A stretch of DNA of 44,479 nt from CAYNST01 sp964399955 (GCA_964399955.1 CAYNST010000014.1:1-44479); one strand, 5' to 3'; shown: positions 1-8,578, counted from the stretch's first letter. Notes: a model not told the origin generated them from the sequence alone. Program-made: numbers and translations.

Positions 1-187
1 TTCCGCCTGGCGTCGTTATCAGTCGCTTATTTGGAATGACCAAACGGCACTCCTTATGCCCGGGCTGCGCTCAGCTGGCCAGACGATAAAAAGGCCTCCA
101 GCGGTGGTGATGAGGAGACTTCAACAGCCCCTAAGGCTTCAGCTTATAGCGTGAGCTGAACCCTTGGGTTTTAACTAGGCGTGCACA
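1..187. other. Left edge, no gene assigned
   Basis: No frame here gives a recognisable protein. A short open frame entering from the left edge stops at about position 39, and another runs to about 168, so one may be the tail of an upstream gene, but neither tail is distinctive. An AGGCG at about 176-180 is the only candidate ribosome site for the GTG start at 188. Confidence 0.4.
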
Positions 188-1918
188 GTGGATTACCTCA
201 GGTCGTCATTGGCAGTAACCCTGGCGCAATACAGCGACAAAGGGCGCAAACCGGAAAACCAGGACACTATCGGTGCACGCATACCGGGCGGCGGTCAGGG
301 CAGCCTGATGGCCACCAAAGGCATAGCCTTGGCGGTTGCCGACGGGGTCAGCAGCAGTGCGGCTGCCAAACAGGCAAGTCAGACGGCGGTCACCGGCTTT
401 TTGACCGACTACTACGCCACCCCCGACACCTGGGGCACGCAACAGTCCGCCACCCTGGTGATTCGCTCGCTCAACCGCTACCTGTGGAGCCTGAGCCAGA
501 ACAGCGTGCGGGAAGAGGGCTACCTGACCACCTTCAGCGCACTGATCCTGAAGGGCGACAAGAGCTTTGTCTTTCACGTGGGCGACACCCGAGTCTACTG
601 CCTGCGCAAGGGGCAACTGGAGCAACTCACCCGCGACCACTCGCAAAAAATAGACGCCAAAACGACCTATTTGAGCCGCGCACTGGGTGCAGACCCAGTG
701 TTGGAGATAGACTTCCACGCCGGAGAGATCGAAGCCGGCGACCTCTTTATTCTTACCTCCGATGGGATTCACGATGCCGCCCCGCAAGCTCAGGTGACCG
801 AGCTGTTGCTGCGCTACGCTCACGACCCGGAGCAACTGGTGGAGGCGGCTGCCCGCTTTGCCCTGGAGGTGGGCTCGCATGACAACCTGAGCATTCAAGT
901 GGTGAGGGTAGAATCCATCGGCACGCCTTCCCAGCGCGACGCCGTCACCGTGCTTTCCAAACTGCCGTTTCCACCACCGCTGATGCTTGGCAATACAGTG
1001 GACGGCCTGCGGGTGCAAAAGGTGCTGCACGAATCAGAGCGCAGCCAGGTGTATCTGGTCAAAGCCGATGACGGCACTCTGCTGGTGATGAAAACACCCT
1101 CGGCCAACTATGAGGACGACCCGGCCTACATTGAACGTTTTGTCATGGAGTCCTGGATTGGCTCGCGCATTCAGAACATGCACGTGGCTCGTGTGGTGGC
1201 GCCGCCCCACGCGCGCAACCTGCTGTATTACCTTACCGAGCATGTCGCCGGCCCCACCCTGGAGCAATTGATCAAAGAGCGCGCACCGCTTGCCATCACC
1301 GATGCTGTGGAGCTGCTGGAACAGATGGTCAAGGGCATTCGCGCCTTTCACCGCAAGGACACGCTGCACCAGGATATCAAGCCTGCCAATATCGTGGTGG
1401 GTGCCAAGGGCGCGGTGATCATCGATTTTGGCTCCTGCTGGGTGGCCGGCATTCACGAAGTGGGCTCGGCCATTGCGCGCGATGTCGTGCTGGGCACGCT
1501 GAACTATTCGGCGCCTGAATACCGCTTTGGCGGCACCGTTGGGCAGCGCTCGGACCAGTTCTCACTGGCGGTGCTGCTCTACGAGATGCTCACCCGCAAG
1601 CACCCCTATGGCGAGCGCTACGAGCAGTGCAAAGATCTGAAGGCATTTCAGCGGCTGCGCTACATTCCGGCGCGCAAGCACAATCCGCTGGTGCCGGTCT
1701 GGCTGGACCGCGCGTTGGAGAAAGCCTTGTCCATCCACCCCAGCAGTCGTTATGCGGCGCTTTCGGAATGGCTCAAAGACCTGCAGCGTCCCAACCCGGC
1801 TTGGCTCACTCCCCAGGAAACTCCGTTGCTGGAGCGCAACCCGCTGCGGGTCTGGCAGGTCTTTGCCGCGCTGGGATGGCTCACCGCCCTGGGCCTGCTC
1901 TACTACACCTCTGTTTGA
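188..1918 (+). CDS. Fused PP2C-type protein phosphatase and Ser/Thr protein kinase
   Basis: A 576-residue protein with two opposed activities. Residues 1-250 form a PP2C phosphatase: PENQD near the N-terminus, ADGVSSS, HVGDTRVY, TSDGIHD and HDNLS supply the usual metal-binding aspartates. Residues 270-530 form a Hanks-type kinase: VMK is the likely ATP lysine, HQDIKPAN (about 394-401) the catalytic loop with HQD in place of HRD, DFG at about 413-415 and APE at about 442-444. A single hydrophobic segment near the C-terminus (about 555-573) probably anchors it to the inner membrane, with the catalytic parts cytoplasmic. The GTG at 188 has AGGCG upstream and keeps the first PP2C motif. In related bacteria such fusions often sit beside nitrate or nitrite transport genes, but the upstream neighbour lies outside the window. 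The substrate is unknown. Confidence 0.9.
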   Translation: MDYLRSSLAVTLAQYSDKGRKPENQDTIGARIPGGGQGSLMATKGIALAVADGVSSSAAAKQASQTAVTGFLTDYYATPDTWGTQQSATLVIRSLNRYLWSLSQNSVREEGYLTTFSALILKGDKSFVFHVGDTRVYCLRKGQLEQLTRDHSQKIDAKTTYLSRALGADPVLEIDFHAGEIEAGDLFILTSDGIHDAAPQAQVTELLLRYAHDPEQLVEAAARFALEVGSHDNLSIQVVRVESIGTPSQRDAVTVLSKLPFPPPLMLGNTVDGLRVQKVLHESERSQVYLVKADDGTLLVMKTPSANYEDDPAYIERFVMESWIGSRIQNMHVARVVAPPHARNLLYYLTEHVAGPTLEQLIKERAPLAITDAVELLEQMVKGIRAFHRKDTLHQDIKPANIVVGAKGAVIIDFGSCWVAGIHEVGSAIARDVVLGTLNYSAPEYRFGGTVGQRSDQFSLAVLLYEMLTRKHPYGERYEQCKDLKAFQRLRYIPARKHNPLVPVWLDRALEKALSIHPSSRYAALSEWLKDLQRPNPAWLTPQETPLLERNPLRVWQVFAALGWLTALGLLYYTSV

Positions 1919-1929
1919 TGTGATTGAGC

Positions 1930-1958
1930 TTGCCGCTCGGCATTGCAGACTCTAATAT
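1930..1958 (+). promoter_or_regulatory. Candidate sigma-70 promoter for tapT
   Basis: TTGCCG at 1930-1935 and TAATAT at 1953-1958 are separated by 17 bp and lie about 58 bp before the tapT start, just after the kinase stop codon. The -10 match is only 4 of 6. Predicted by eye. Confidence 0.35.
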
Positions 1959-2015
1959 GCCGCAGCCGCACCTGCGGGCGACAATGCCTGTCAATGCACA
2001 AGATGCCCGCTGCCC

Positions 2016-2759
2016 ATGAGTTTGGATACCCCTCCTGCCAACCGCTTCCACCAGCTGCGCAAGACCCTGTTGGCAGAGTCCACCCGGCCGTTCCGCGCGC
2101 GGGGGCGCGCACTGGTGCGCTGTGAGCGTTGTCTGCTGGGCCAGCTGAATTGCATCTGCCGCTGGCGGGCAGAGGTGTGTATGGGGATGGATGTGGTCAT
2201 CGTCATGCACCGGGAGGAAGTCTTCAAACCCACCAATACCGGCCGTTTAATTGAGGACACCCTGCCGCACAACAGCTTTGTCTTCGAGTGGTCGCGCACC
2301 CGGCCCAGCCCCGCACTATTGCATCTGCTGGACAGCGCCGATCGGCGAGTGGTGGTGCTTTACCCCGCTGGTGAAGAAGGCCTGCAAGTCACACCCGAGC
2401 AAGTCTCTGCGCCAGGGGATGAAAAGCGGTTGACGCTGGTGGTTCTGGACGGCACCTGGCGCCAGGCGCGGCGCATGTTTCACTTGAGCCCCTGGCTGAA
2501 CCGTCACCCACGGTTGCAATTGCAGGATGTGCAGCCTGGCGCCTATGCGGTAAGGGCCGCTCCCCGCGATCAGCAACTGGCCACAGCGGAGGCGGTGGCG
2601 GCGGCTATGGCCCAATGCGGTGAGACCGCCGCTGCAGAGCTGTTGGCGGCCTACTTCAGTGTGTTCAACCAACACTATCTGGCCAGCCGCGACAGTGTAG
2701 CCGCCGACACCGGCAGCGCCGCGCACACACTGTTGCTGTCCCGCATGTTGCGGGCGTAG
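2016..2759 (+). CDS. tapT: DTW-domain tRNA-uridine aminocarboxypropyltransferase
   Basis: A 247-residue DTW-domain protein. Members of this family (TapT/YfiP in E. coli) transfer the aminocarboxypropyl group of S-adenosylmethionine to a uridine in tRNA, giving acp3U. A cysteine cluster, RCERCLLGQLNCIC (C36, C39, C46, C48), is the likely zinc site. DGTWRQARRM at about 145-154 is the family signature around the D-x-x-W element. The ATG at 2016 gives a protein of usual family length. The gene converges on the CPBP gene with only 9 bp between stop codons and probably has its own promoter. DTW family membership is secure; the exact tRNA position modified is inferred from the E. coli relative. Confidence 0.88.
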   Translation: MSLDTPPANRFHQLRKTLLAESTRPFRARGRALVRCERCLLGQLNCICRWRAEVCMGMDVVIVMHREEVFKPTNTGRLIEDTLPHNSFVFEWSRTRPSPALLHLLDSADRRVVVLYPAGEEGLQVTPEQVSAPGDEKRLTLVVLDGTWRQARRMFHLSPWLNRHPRLQLQDVQPGAYAVRAAPRDQQLATAEAVAAAMAQCGETAAAELLAAYFSVFNQHYLASRDSVAADTGSAAHTLLLSRMLRA

Positions 2760-2768
2760 AGCAGGCGC

Positions 2769-3614
2769 TTACAGCTCCGGCCAAAACACCCTGGGCACCT
2801 GCCCGCGCTGAATCAGCGAGGCGATGTCCATGCTCATGGCCACCCCCGCATGCACCAGAAACCCACCCCAGATGGATCTGGACCTCAGGGCCAGCATGCC
2901 CAGAAACAGCCCAAAGAAGATGGCGCCGGTGGCCTCCAGCCAAGGTTTGGGGAAGTGGATCATCAGATAAGGCACCACCATGATCCAGATGGCCGCAGAG
3001 CCGTACTGCGGACGCAGGGCATTGAGCATGAAGCCCCGATAGAAAAACTCCAGGCAGGCGAACTGCCCCAGGTAAAACACTTGCCAGGCAAAAAAGTCAA
3101 ACCAGCTGCGGCCCGCCTGATTGTAAAACGGGTAGTGGTGAACAAAATCGTCGCGAAAACTCACCAGCACCACAAACACCAGAATGGGGCTTAAAAGCAG
3201 GGCGTACCCGCGCCAGTGCAAGTGGGTTTCTCCCCAGCGCCAGCCATAGTCCAGTACCTTGCCACCCAGAAACTTGCGGATAATCACCGCCGGCAGCAGA
3301 ACATAGGTGATCAGATGCCACAGGCTCCACCAGCCCAGGCGCATCAGGTTGTACCAGGGGCTTTGCCGGAAGGCATTGATGTAGGTGTCCGCCGGCTGCT
3401 GCGTAAAGCCCGCCCAATACCTCAGCAGTTGCTCCAGCAGGCTGGAGCGCATGCAGTAGTTCAGAACCAGCAGAGAGACGCAAGTGGTGAGCAGCACCAC
3501 CAGCGCCACTTTTGGCCCCTGCTCCCGTGGCGCGCTGAAAGAGGGCGGGTCGCGGTCGATCTGGTCGAGCGTGCTAAAAACGGTGAACGGGTTCAAAAAG
3601 TAGGGCAGCTTCAT
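2769..3614 (-). CDS. CPBP-family intramembrane protein (Abi/CAAX protease-like)
   Basis: A 281-residue polytopic membrane protein resembling the CPBP family of intramembrane glutamic endopeptidases. The family's EExxxR element appears as LEFFYRGF, so the first glutamate is replaced by leucine while the second E and the R remain. A second element reads YLMIHF where FxxxH is usual, and a C-terminal helix carries FLVHAG. Some six to eight hydrophobic segments are visible. It is the last gene of the minus-strand miaE operon, its ATG overlapping the TSUP stop by four bases (ATGA). The altered first motif leaves it open whether it is an active protease or a non-proteolytic relative. Substrate unknown. 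Confidence 0.75.
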   Translation of the reverse strand: MKLPYFLNPFTVFSTLDQIDRDPPSFSAPREQGPKVALVVLLTTCVSLLVLNYCMRSSLLEQLLRYWAGFTQQPADTYINAFRQSPWYNLMRLGWWSLWHLITYVLLPAVIIRKFLGGKVLDYGWRWGETHLHWRGYALLLSPILVFVVLVSFRDDFVHHYPFYNQAGRSWFDFFAWQVFYLGQFACLEFFYRGFMLNALRPQYGSAAIWIMVVPYLMIHFPKPWLEATGAIFFGLFLGMLALRSRSIWGGFLVHAGVAMSMDIASLIQRGQVPRVFWPEL

Positions 3615-4393
3615 CCTTCGCCTCCAGAAAAAACGCTGATTAACAGGGCCGCGCCAACGGCGATGGTGGCCAATTCAAATACCCGCTTGATAAGGCGGTT
3701 GCCACGAGCCAGGGCAATCTGTGTGCCCCAGTAGCCGCCCAGTACGGACCCCAGCAACAGTGCCGGCAGCCAGGACCACTGGGGGTGGGTCAGCAGCACC
3801 AGGGTGGCCGCGCCGGTGCCATTCCAGAACAACCCTACTAACACCAAGGTGTGGGCAAGGGCCCGCTTGTAATCCAGGCCAAACCAGCCAACCAGCCATA
3901 GAGTGACAAACAGGCCGGTACCCGAAGTGAGTGAGCCGTTGATAAAACCAATAAAAAACAGCACCGCACCGCCAAATGCGAGTCCCGCCGGGTCGCGGTG
4001 CCGGGGCAGATGGTGCTGCCCCAGCGCCTTTTGGCTGAAAGAATAGAGCCCCAGGCCCACTGTCAGCAATCCAAGCAGCGCTTCGGCCCACTGTTCCGGG
4101 AAGAACAGCACGGTTCTAGCTCCCAGGACTACCCCGGGCAGCCCGCAAAGTAACATGAAGGTGGCGAACCGCCAGTTGAGGGTGCCGCCCTGCAGATGCC
4201 GGGCGCTGGCGCCTATGCCCAACGCCACGGTGGCTATTTTGTGGGTTGCCAGCGCGGTCGAAAACGGCAGCCCCAGAAAAATCAGCATCGGCAACTGCAC
4301 AAGCCCCGCTCCGCCACCGGCCATGGCGGATAAGAGATTGGCGGCAATGGCCAGCAAAAGTAGCAGCACCTGCTCCAGCACATAATCGCCCAT
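3611..4393 (-). CDS. TSUP-family (TauE/SafE) membrane permease
   Basis: A 260-residue inner-membrane protein of the TSUP (TauE/SafE) family, whose members move sulfite, sulfoacetate or other small anions. It has roughly eight hydrophobic segments in two repeated halves. The family's glycine-rich element (SAMAGGGAGLVQLP) lies in the first helix pair, and the second half repeats it as INGSLTSGTGLFVTLW. An upstream in-frame start at 4417 is possible, but the ATG at 4393 shares its A with the stop of the preceding gene (TGATG), a typical coupling arrangement, and begins at the first helix. It lies between the glycosyltransferase and the CPBP gene. No sulfur-metabolism gene is nearby, so the substrate cannot be guessed. 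Confidence 0.85.
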   Translation of the reverse strand: MGDYVLEQVLLLLLAIAANLLSAMAGGGAGLVQLPMLIFLGLPFSTALATHKIATVALGIGASARHLQGGTLNWRFATFMLLCGLPGVVLGARTVLFFPEQWAEALLGLLTVGLGLYSFSQKALGQHHLPRHRDPAGLAFGGAVLFFIGFINGSLTSGTGLFVTLWLVGWFGLDYKRALAHTLVLVGLFWNGTGAATLVLLTHPQWSWLPALLLGSVLGGYWGTQIALARGNRLIKRVFELATIAVGAALLISVFSGGEG

Positions 4394-5646
4394 CAGAAAG
4401 GGGCCTGTGCCTGGCACTCAGCCAGAGACTTTGGCGGGTAGTAGCGCGCTTGCAAGTGGCGAATAAACTTGAGCGTTCTGAAGGCGTCAAACCATTCATG
4501 AATGGCGCGCATGCCTTGTTCGGCAGAGCGCGTTTGCCGCCGCAGGTGGCCGCAGAACTCCATCACTCCCAGCGTCCGCAGAGCGTCCAGGGTAGGGCCC
4601 TGCAGCGGTTGCCAGTTCACCTCGCCCGCCTGCAGAGCAGGCCATAGACCGGGGGCAAATTTCAGCCACTGGCGCAGGCAGTCGAAAACGTCCGGCGCAT
4701 AGTAGCGGTAGTCGGCAGCCGGGTTAGGCAAGGCCATGATTTGGCTGACAGCGGGCCCGGTGCCAAAGGGCACCCGGTCGGAGCGGCGGGCCTCTATCTG
4801 CAGGGGTAGCCCCTGCAGCCTGGCGACGGGACCCAGTTTGGCCAGCTTATTGAGCAGGTAAAAATCCTCTGCGCCTGCACGCTTGGGAAACCCGCGCGCC
4901 TGGCAGTAGGCCAGCACATCCACCGCCATGGCGCTGCCCAAGGTGGCATAGGCGTAGGGCGAGCCGGCGTAGCGCAGGCCGCGCTCGTAGTAGTTGATGG
5001 CCTGCTCGTACATCACAGTGGCCGCCTGCAGTGCCGCGTCGACAGCCCCCGTGAGCGTGTGGTTGAAGGGATAGACGCAGGCACTGAAGCCCGCTGTGGG
5101 CCGCAGAAAATAGTCGTCAGGCAGGTGCACATCGGCGTCGGTGCTGTGCAGCCAGCGGCTGCGCAGATACCCGTCAAGGTACAGTTGAGCCGCAATGTCA
5201 CAGCCGATTTTTCGCGCCAGACCCACCGCCTGTTTCGGGTTCAGGCCGCGACCGGCAGAGAAGCGGTCCACCACCAGCCATGCACTGTCGGCCTCCGGGC
5301 GCTGATAGATGTGGAGGTTGTCGGCGCTGCCAAGGCAAGGCTGCTGCGCTAAAAATGCCCACAGTTGTTGGTTGATCCGGCTGGGGCCCTCAATATGAGC
5401 TGGTTGATTGATAACAACGATTGCCAGCAGGTTTTGTCCCCAAAGTGCCGACTCCTGCAGGCGCCGCGCGAAATCCGGGCGCTCGTCAAAGCAGGGGATA
5501 ATGACCGTGTGCTTAAAACAGCGCCCCGGCAGAGCGGACTGACACAGCGATCGCGCGCTCAGACATTCGCTCTCGCCCCAGCAGCGCAGGTACTTTTCAA
5601 GTAGGGCCGGGTCTGCCCGGCCGGGTGGGGTAGGTTCTGTAGGCAT
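4393..5646 (-). CDS. Family 2-like glycosyltransferase
   Basis: A 417-residue protein with a GT-A fold pattern. HTVIIPCFDERP at about 46-57 is a typical first strand and nucleotide-sugar loop of family 2 transferases. STDADVHLPDDYF at about 167-179 contains the DxD-type metal and sugar-nucleotide site. There is no signal peptide or membrane segment, so it is probably cytoplasmic. The start overlaps the miaE stop (TGATG) and its own stop overlaps the TSUP start in the same way, so it is translated as the second gene of a four-gene operon. The acceptor is unknown. Association with a tRNA hydroxylase is curious, but I see nothing that proves a role on tRNA rather than on a lipid or glycan. Confidence 0.75.
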   Translation of the reverse strand: MPTEPTPPGRADPALLEKYLRCWGESECLSARSLCQSALPGRCFKHTVIIPCFDERPDFARRLQESALWGQNLLAIVVINQPAHIEGPSRINQQLWAFLAQQPCLGSADNLHIYQRPEADSAWLVVDRFSAGRGLNPKQAVGLARKIGCDIAAQLYLDGYLRSRWLHSTDADVHLPDDYFLRPTAGFSACVYPFNHTLTGAVDAALQAATVMYEQAINYYERGLRYAGSPYAYATLGSAMAVDVLAYCQARGFPKRAGAEDFYLLNKLAKLGPVARLQGLPLQIEARRSDRVPFGTGPAVSQIMALPNPAADYRYYAPDVFDCLRQWLKFAPGLWPALQAGEVNWQPLQGPTLDALRTLGVMEFCGHLRRQTRSAEQGMRAIHEWFDAFRTLKFIRHLQARYYPPKSLAECQAQAPF

Positions 5647-6221
5647 CAGTGCAAAGCTGCGCGCAGCGGCAGCTCCGCCACTATGCGCGCCTCGCTCTGT
5701 AGAATCTCGTCCAGTCGCCGCTGTATGACCTCGGCTGCAAAATAGTGCCTGGCCAGTTGCAGGAAGAGGTCGCCGTGGCGGGCTTCGGACTCCGTGATGG
5801 CCAGGTAGAACTTTTTCATAGGCCCGGCCGGCAGCGCCTGGGCAACCAGACCAAAACGCTCCCGGCCGCGTTCCTCCACAACGCCGCCCACCAGCAGCCG
5901 GTCGAGCAGGTAAACCTCCGTGCCTGTGCGCATCAGCTTTCTAAGGTTGTTAACATAAGGGTCTTTCTGGTCCGCACCCAGTTGCAAACCGCGTTGGTGC
6001 AGGAGCTTTACCACCTCGCGAAAATGCGTCATCTCCTCTATGGCCAGATCCACCATGGCGTTGACTATCTCGGGTTTGTCCGGGTAGTGCGACAGCATGG
6101 ACACCGCCATGCCGGAGGCCTTTTTCTCCGCCGCTGCGTGATCAATCAAAAAGCGGTCGAAGTCCGCCATTACGGTTTCCGTCCAGGCGGGCGGGGTAGG
6201 TATATAAAGAGAAATGCTCAT
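5646..6221 (-). CDS. miaE: tRNA 2-methylthio-N6-isopentenyladenosine-37 hydroxylase
   Basis: MiaE is a diiron monooxygenase that hydroxylates the isopentenyl side chain of ms2i6A at position 37 of tRNAs reading U-starting codons. The 191-residue protein shows the ferritin-like helical bundle ligands: E32 in AAAEKKAS, EEMTHF at 62-67 (E62/E63 with H66), E116/E117 in VVEERGRE, and ESEARH at 144-149. The length fits the family. An in-frame start ten codons earlier exists, but the protein family begins close to MSISLYIP, so I use 6221. It is the first gene of the minus-strand operon and is divergent from fabV across 167 bp. Confidence 0.93.
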   Translation of the reverse strand: MSISLYIPTPPAWTETVMADFDRFLIDHAAAEKKASGMAVSMLSHYPDKPEIVNAMVDLAIEEMTHFREVVKLLHQRGLQLGADQKDPYVNNLRKLMRTGTEVYLLDRLLVGGVVEERGRERFGLVAQALPAGPMKKFYLAITESEARHGDLFLQLARHYFAAEVIQRRLDEILQSEARIVAELPLRAALH

Positions 6222-6328
6222 ATCCGCACCGTCAGATGGCAAAGCCGGCAATTATACCCCCCGTGGGATCAGTGCCAACCTTTGATGCGTGGCTCCAATC
6301 AAACCGGAAGGCCGCCGGCGCCCTCGCA

Positions 6329-6351
6329 TTGCCGGCGTGTTTGGGTATAAT
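6329..6351 (+). promoter_or_regulatory. Candidate fabV promoter with strong -10
   Basis: TATAAT at 6346-6351 is a perfect -10 preceded by TGGG, about 38 bp before the fabV ATG. A TTGCCG lies 11 bp upstream (6329-6334), too close for a standard -35. The same ATTGCC, 11-bp gap and TGGGTATAATCC layout recurs before lptF. Confidence 0.5.
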
Positions 6352-6388
6352 CCTTGCCATTCGCCCCAACAAGGAATGCCAGAAAACA

Positions 6389-7576
6389 ATGATCATTAAG
6401 CCGAAAGTTCGCGGGTTTATCTGCACCAATGCCCACCCAGAAGGTTGCGCCGCCAACGTGCGAGAGCAAATTGCCTATATAAAAGGCGCCGGCCCCATCA
6501 GCCCCGGCCCCAAAAACGTTTTGATCATTGGCGCTTCGACCGGTTATGGCCTGGCGTCTCGCATTACGGCGGCGTTCGGCACAGGCGCCAACACATTGGG
6601 GGTGTTCTTTGAGCGGCCGCCCACCGAGAAAAAAACCGCATCCCCGGGTTTTTACAACGCCGCGGCTTTTGAGCAGGAGGCGCGGGCCGCTGGCCTCTAC
6701 GCCAAAAGCATCAACGGCGACGCCTTCTCTCAGGAAATCAAAGACCAGGTAATCCAAACCCTGAACGAAGACACCGGCAAGCTGGATCTGATCGTCTACA
6801 GCCTGGCGTCCCCTAGGCGCACAGACCCCACAACCGGGCAGACGCATTCTTCTGTACTCAAGCCCATTGGCCAAGCTTACACGGCCAAAAATCTCAACAC
6901 CGACACTCTCAAGATCAACGAGCTTACTCTGGAGCCTGCCACGGACGAAGAAATCCGCAACACCGTCAAGGTGATGGGCGGTGAAGACTGGGAATTGTGG
7001 TTGCAGGCGCTAAAGCAAGCGGACCTTTTGGCGGATGGCTGCCAGACCGTGGCCTACACCTATCTGGGGGATAAACTTACCTGGCCTATCTATGGCCACG
7101 CCACCATTGGCAAAGCCAAAGAGGACCTGGATCGCGCCGCCGGTGCCATCACCGCGTCGCTCGCCGGGGTTAACGGCCGCGCCCACGTTGGGGTTTTGAA
7201 AGCCCTGGTCACACAAGCCAGTTCCGCCATTCCTATCATGCCGTTGTACATCTCCTTGCTGTACAAGGTCATGAAAGCCGAGGGTACCCACGAAGGCTGC
7301 ATTGAGCAGTTGTACCGGCTGATGACCGAAGGCCTCTACAGTGAGCATCCGCGCCTGGACGATCATAACCGCCTGCGTATGGACAACTTTGAACTGAACC
7401 CCGCCACTCAGGCCAAGGTGGAAGCCCTATGGCCGCAAGTGACAGAGGAGAACCTGTTTGAGCTGACCGACTACAAAGGCTACAACCACGAGTTCTTGAA
7501 ACTGTTTGGTTTTGAAGTGGACGGCGTGGATTACGATGCCGACACCGATCCTCAGGTATTCCCGCATTTTCATTGA
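6389..7576 (+). CDS. fabV: Enoyl-ACP reductase (NADH), FabV type
   Basis: FabV reduces trans-2-enoyl-ACP/CoA with NADH in the last step of each fatty acid elongation cycle, and it is known for triclosan resistance in Pseudomonas and Vibrio. The 395-residue length is normal. The catalytic Y-x8-K pair is present as Y235 and K244 in PIYGHATIGKAKED. The NADH-binding glycine-rich loop GASTGYGLASR lies at about 48-58, followed by FFERPP. The frame is open further upstream to 6236, but the ATG at 6389 has AAGGA at about 6371, matches the family N-terminus (MIIKPKVRGFICTNAHP), and the upstream codons overlap a likely promoter. Monocistronic, or transcribed with lpxL 72 bp downstream. Confidence 0.96.
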   Translation: MIIKPKVRGFICTNAHPEGCAANVREQIAYIKGAGPISPGPKNVLIIGASTGYGLASRITAAFGTGANTLGVFFERPPTEKKTASPGFYNAAAFEQEARAAGLYAKSINGDAFSQEIKDQVIQTLNEDTGKLDLIVYSLASPRRTDPTTGQTHSSVLKPIGQAYTAKNLNTDTLKINELTLEPATDEEIRNTVKVMGGEDWELWLQALKQADLLADGCQTVAYTYLGDKLTWPIYGHATIGKAKEDLDRAAGAITASLAGVNGRAHVGVLKALVTQASSAIPIMPLYISLLYKVMKAEGTHEGCIEQLYRLMTEGLYSEHPRLDDHNRLRMDNFELNPATQAKVEALWPQVTEENLFELTDYKGYNHEFLKLFGFEVDGVDYDADTDPQVFPHFH

Positions 7577-7648
7577 CCATGCCCGGGTATCCCCAATGTT
7601 GAGGCGGGCAAAGGTCGGTGCGGTGGCGCGCTCTGTGGAAGACGTTCA

Positions 7649-8578
7649 ATGAAGCGGCCGGAGTTTCGCGCGGGCCTGCTGCACCCTCGCTACTGGCCCA
7701 CCTGGGCGGGTTTTGGGCTTTGGTACACCTTGGTGCAGCTGCCGTTTCGCTGGCAACTGGCATTGGGGCGGGGCCTGGGGCGGCTGATGGGGCGCCTGGC
7801 AAAACGCAGACGGCAAATCTCCGAGCGCAATTTGCAGCTCTGTTTCCCCGAGCAGAGCGCGGCTGAACGCCAAGCCCTGTTGACCCGCAGCATGGAGGCC
7901 ATCGGCATTGCCGTGTTCGAAACCGGCATTGCCTGGTTCTGGCCGCGCTGGCGCTTGCAGCGTTTGCACCAAACCGAGGGCCTGGAGCATTTGCACGCTG
8001 CCCGTGATCGCGGTGAGGGTGTCATATTGCTGGCTTTTCATTTCACCCACGTGGACCTTGGCGGTAAGCTGCTGGGGCTCAGCTACTCCATTGACGGTAC
8101 CTACCGCCCACACAACAATCCGGTCTACGACTATATTCAGCATCGCGGGCGTCAGCGGCTCACGCAAAACGGCGTCGCCATGCCCAGAGGGGATGTGCGG
8201 GCTATGGTCAAGGCTCTGCGCGCCGGCCGCGCCGTCTGGTATGCGCCCGATCAGGACTACGGCCCCCAGCACAGCGTATTTGTCCCCTTTTTTGGCGTGC
8301 CGGCGGCTACCGTCACGGCTACATCCACCCTGGCGCGTCTGGGAAGGGCGTGCGTGATCCCCTTTGTTCAGCAGCGCAAAGCGGACGGCAGCGGCTATCT
8401 GGTGAAGATTTACCCGCCGCTGGACGGCTTTCCTTCGCGCGATGAAGCCGCAGACGCCTTGCGCATCAATCGTTTTGCCGAGGCCCGCATCCGCGAGCAA
8501 CCGGAGCAGTATCTTTGGGCGCACCGACGCTTCAAGACCCGCCCACCGGGTGAGCCAAGCCTGTACCCCTTAGATTGA
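7649..8578 (+). CDS. lpxL: Lipid A late acyltransferase (LpxL/HtrB family)
   Basis: An inner-membrane enzyme that adds a secondary acyl chain to Kdo-lipid A. The 309-residue protein has an N-terminal hydrophobic anchor (about residues 15-40). The HX4D catalytic motif is HFTHVD at H131 to D136, followed by a typical second block around GTYRPHNNPVYD and the segment APDQDYGPQHSVFVPFFG. The length matches the LpxL/LpxM family. LpxL rather than LpxM or LpxP is the best label by general resemblance, but chain specificity cannot be read from the sequence. The gene lies 72 bp after fabV on the same strand and shares the lipid-synthesis theme. Confidence 0.88.
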   Translation: MKRPEFRAGLLHPRYWPTWAGFGLWYTLVQLPFRWQLALGRGLGRLMGRLAKRRRQISERNLQLCFPEQSAAERQALLTRSMEAIGIAVFETGIAWFWPRWRLQRLHQTEGLEHLHAARDRGEGVILLAFHFTHVDLGGKLLGLSYSIDGTYRPHNNPVYDYIQHRGRQRLTQNGVAMPRGDVRAMVKALRAGRAVWYAPDQDYGPQHSVFVPFFGVPAATVTATSTLARLGRACVIPFVQQRKADGSGYLVKIYPPLDGFPSRDEAADALRINRFAEARIREQPEQYLWAHRRFKTRPPGEPSLYPLD

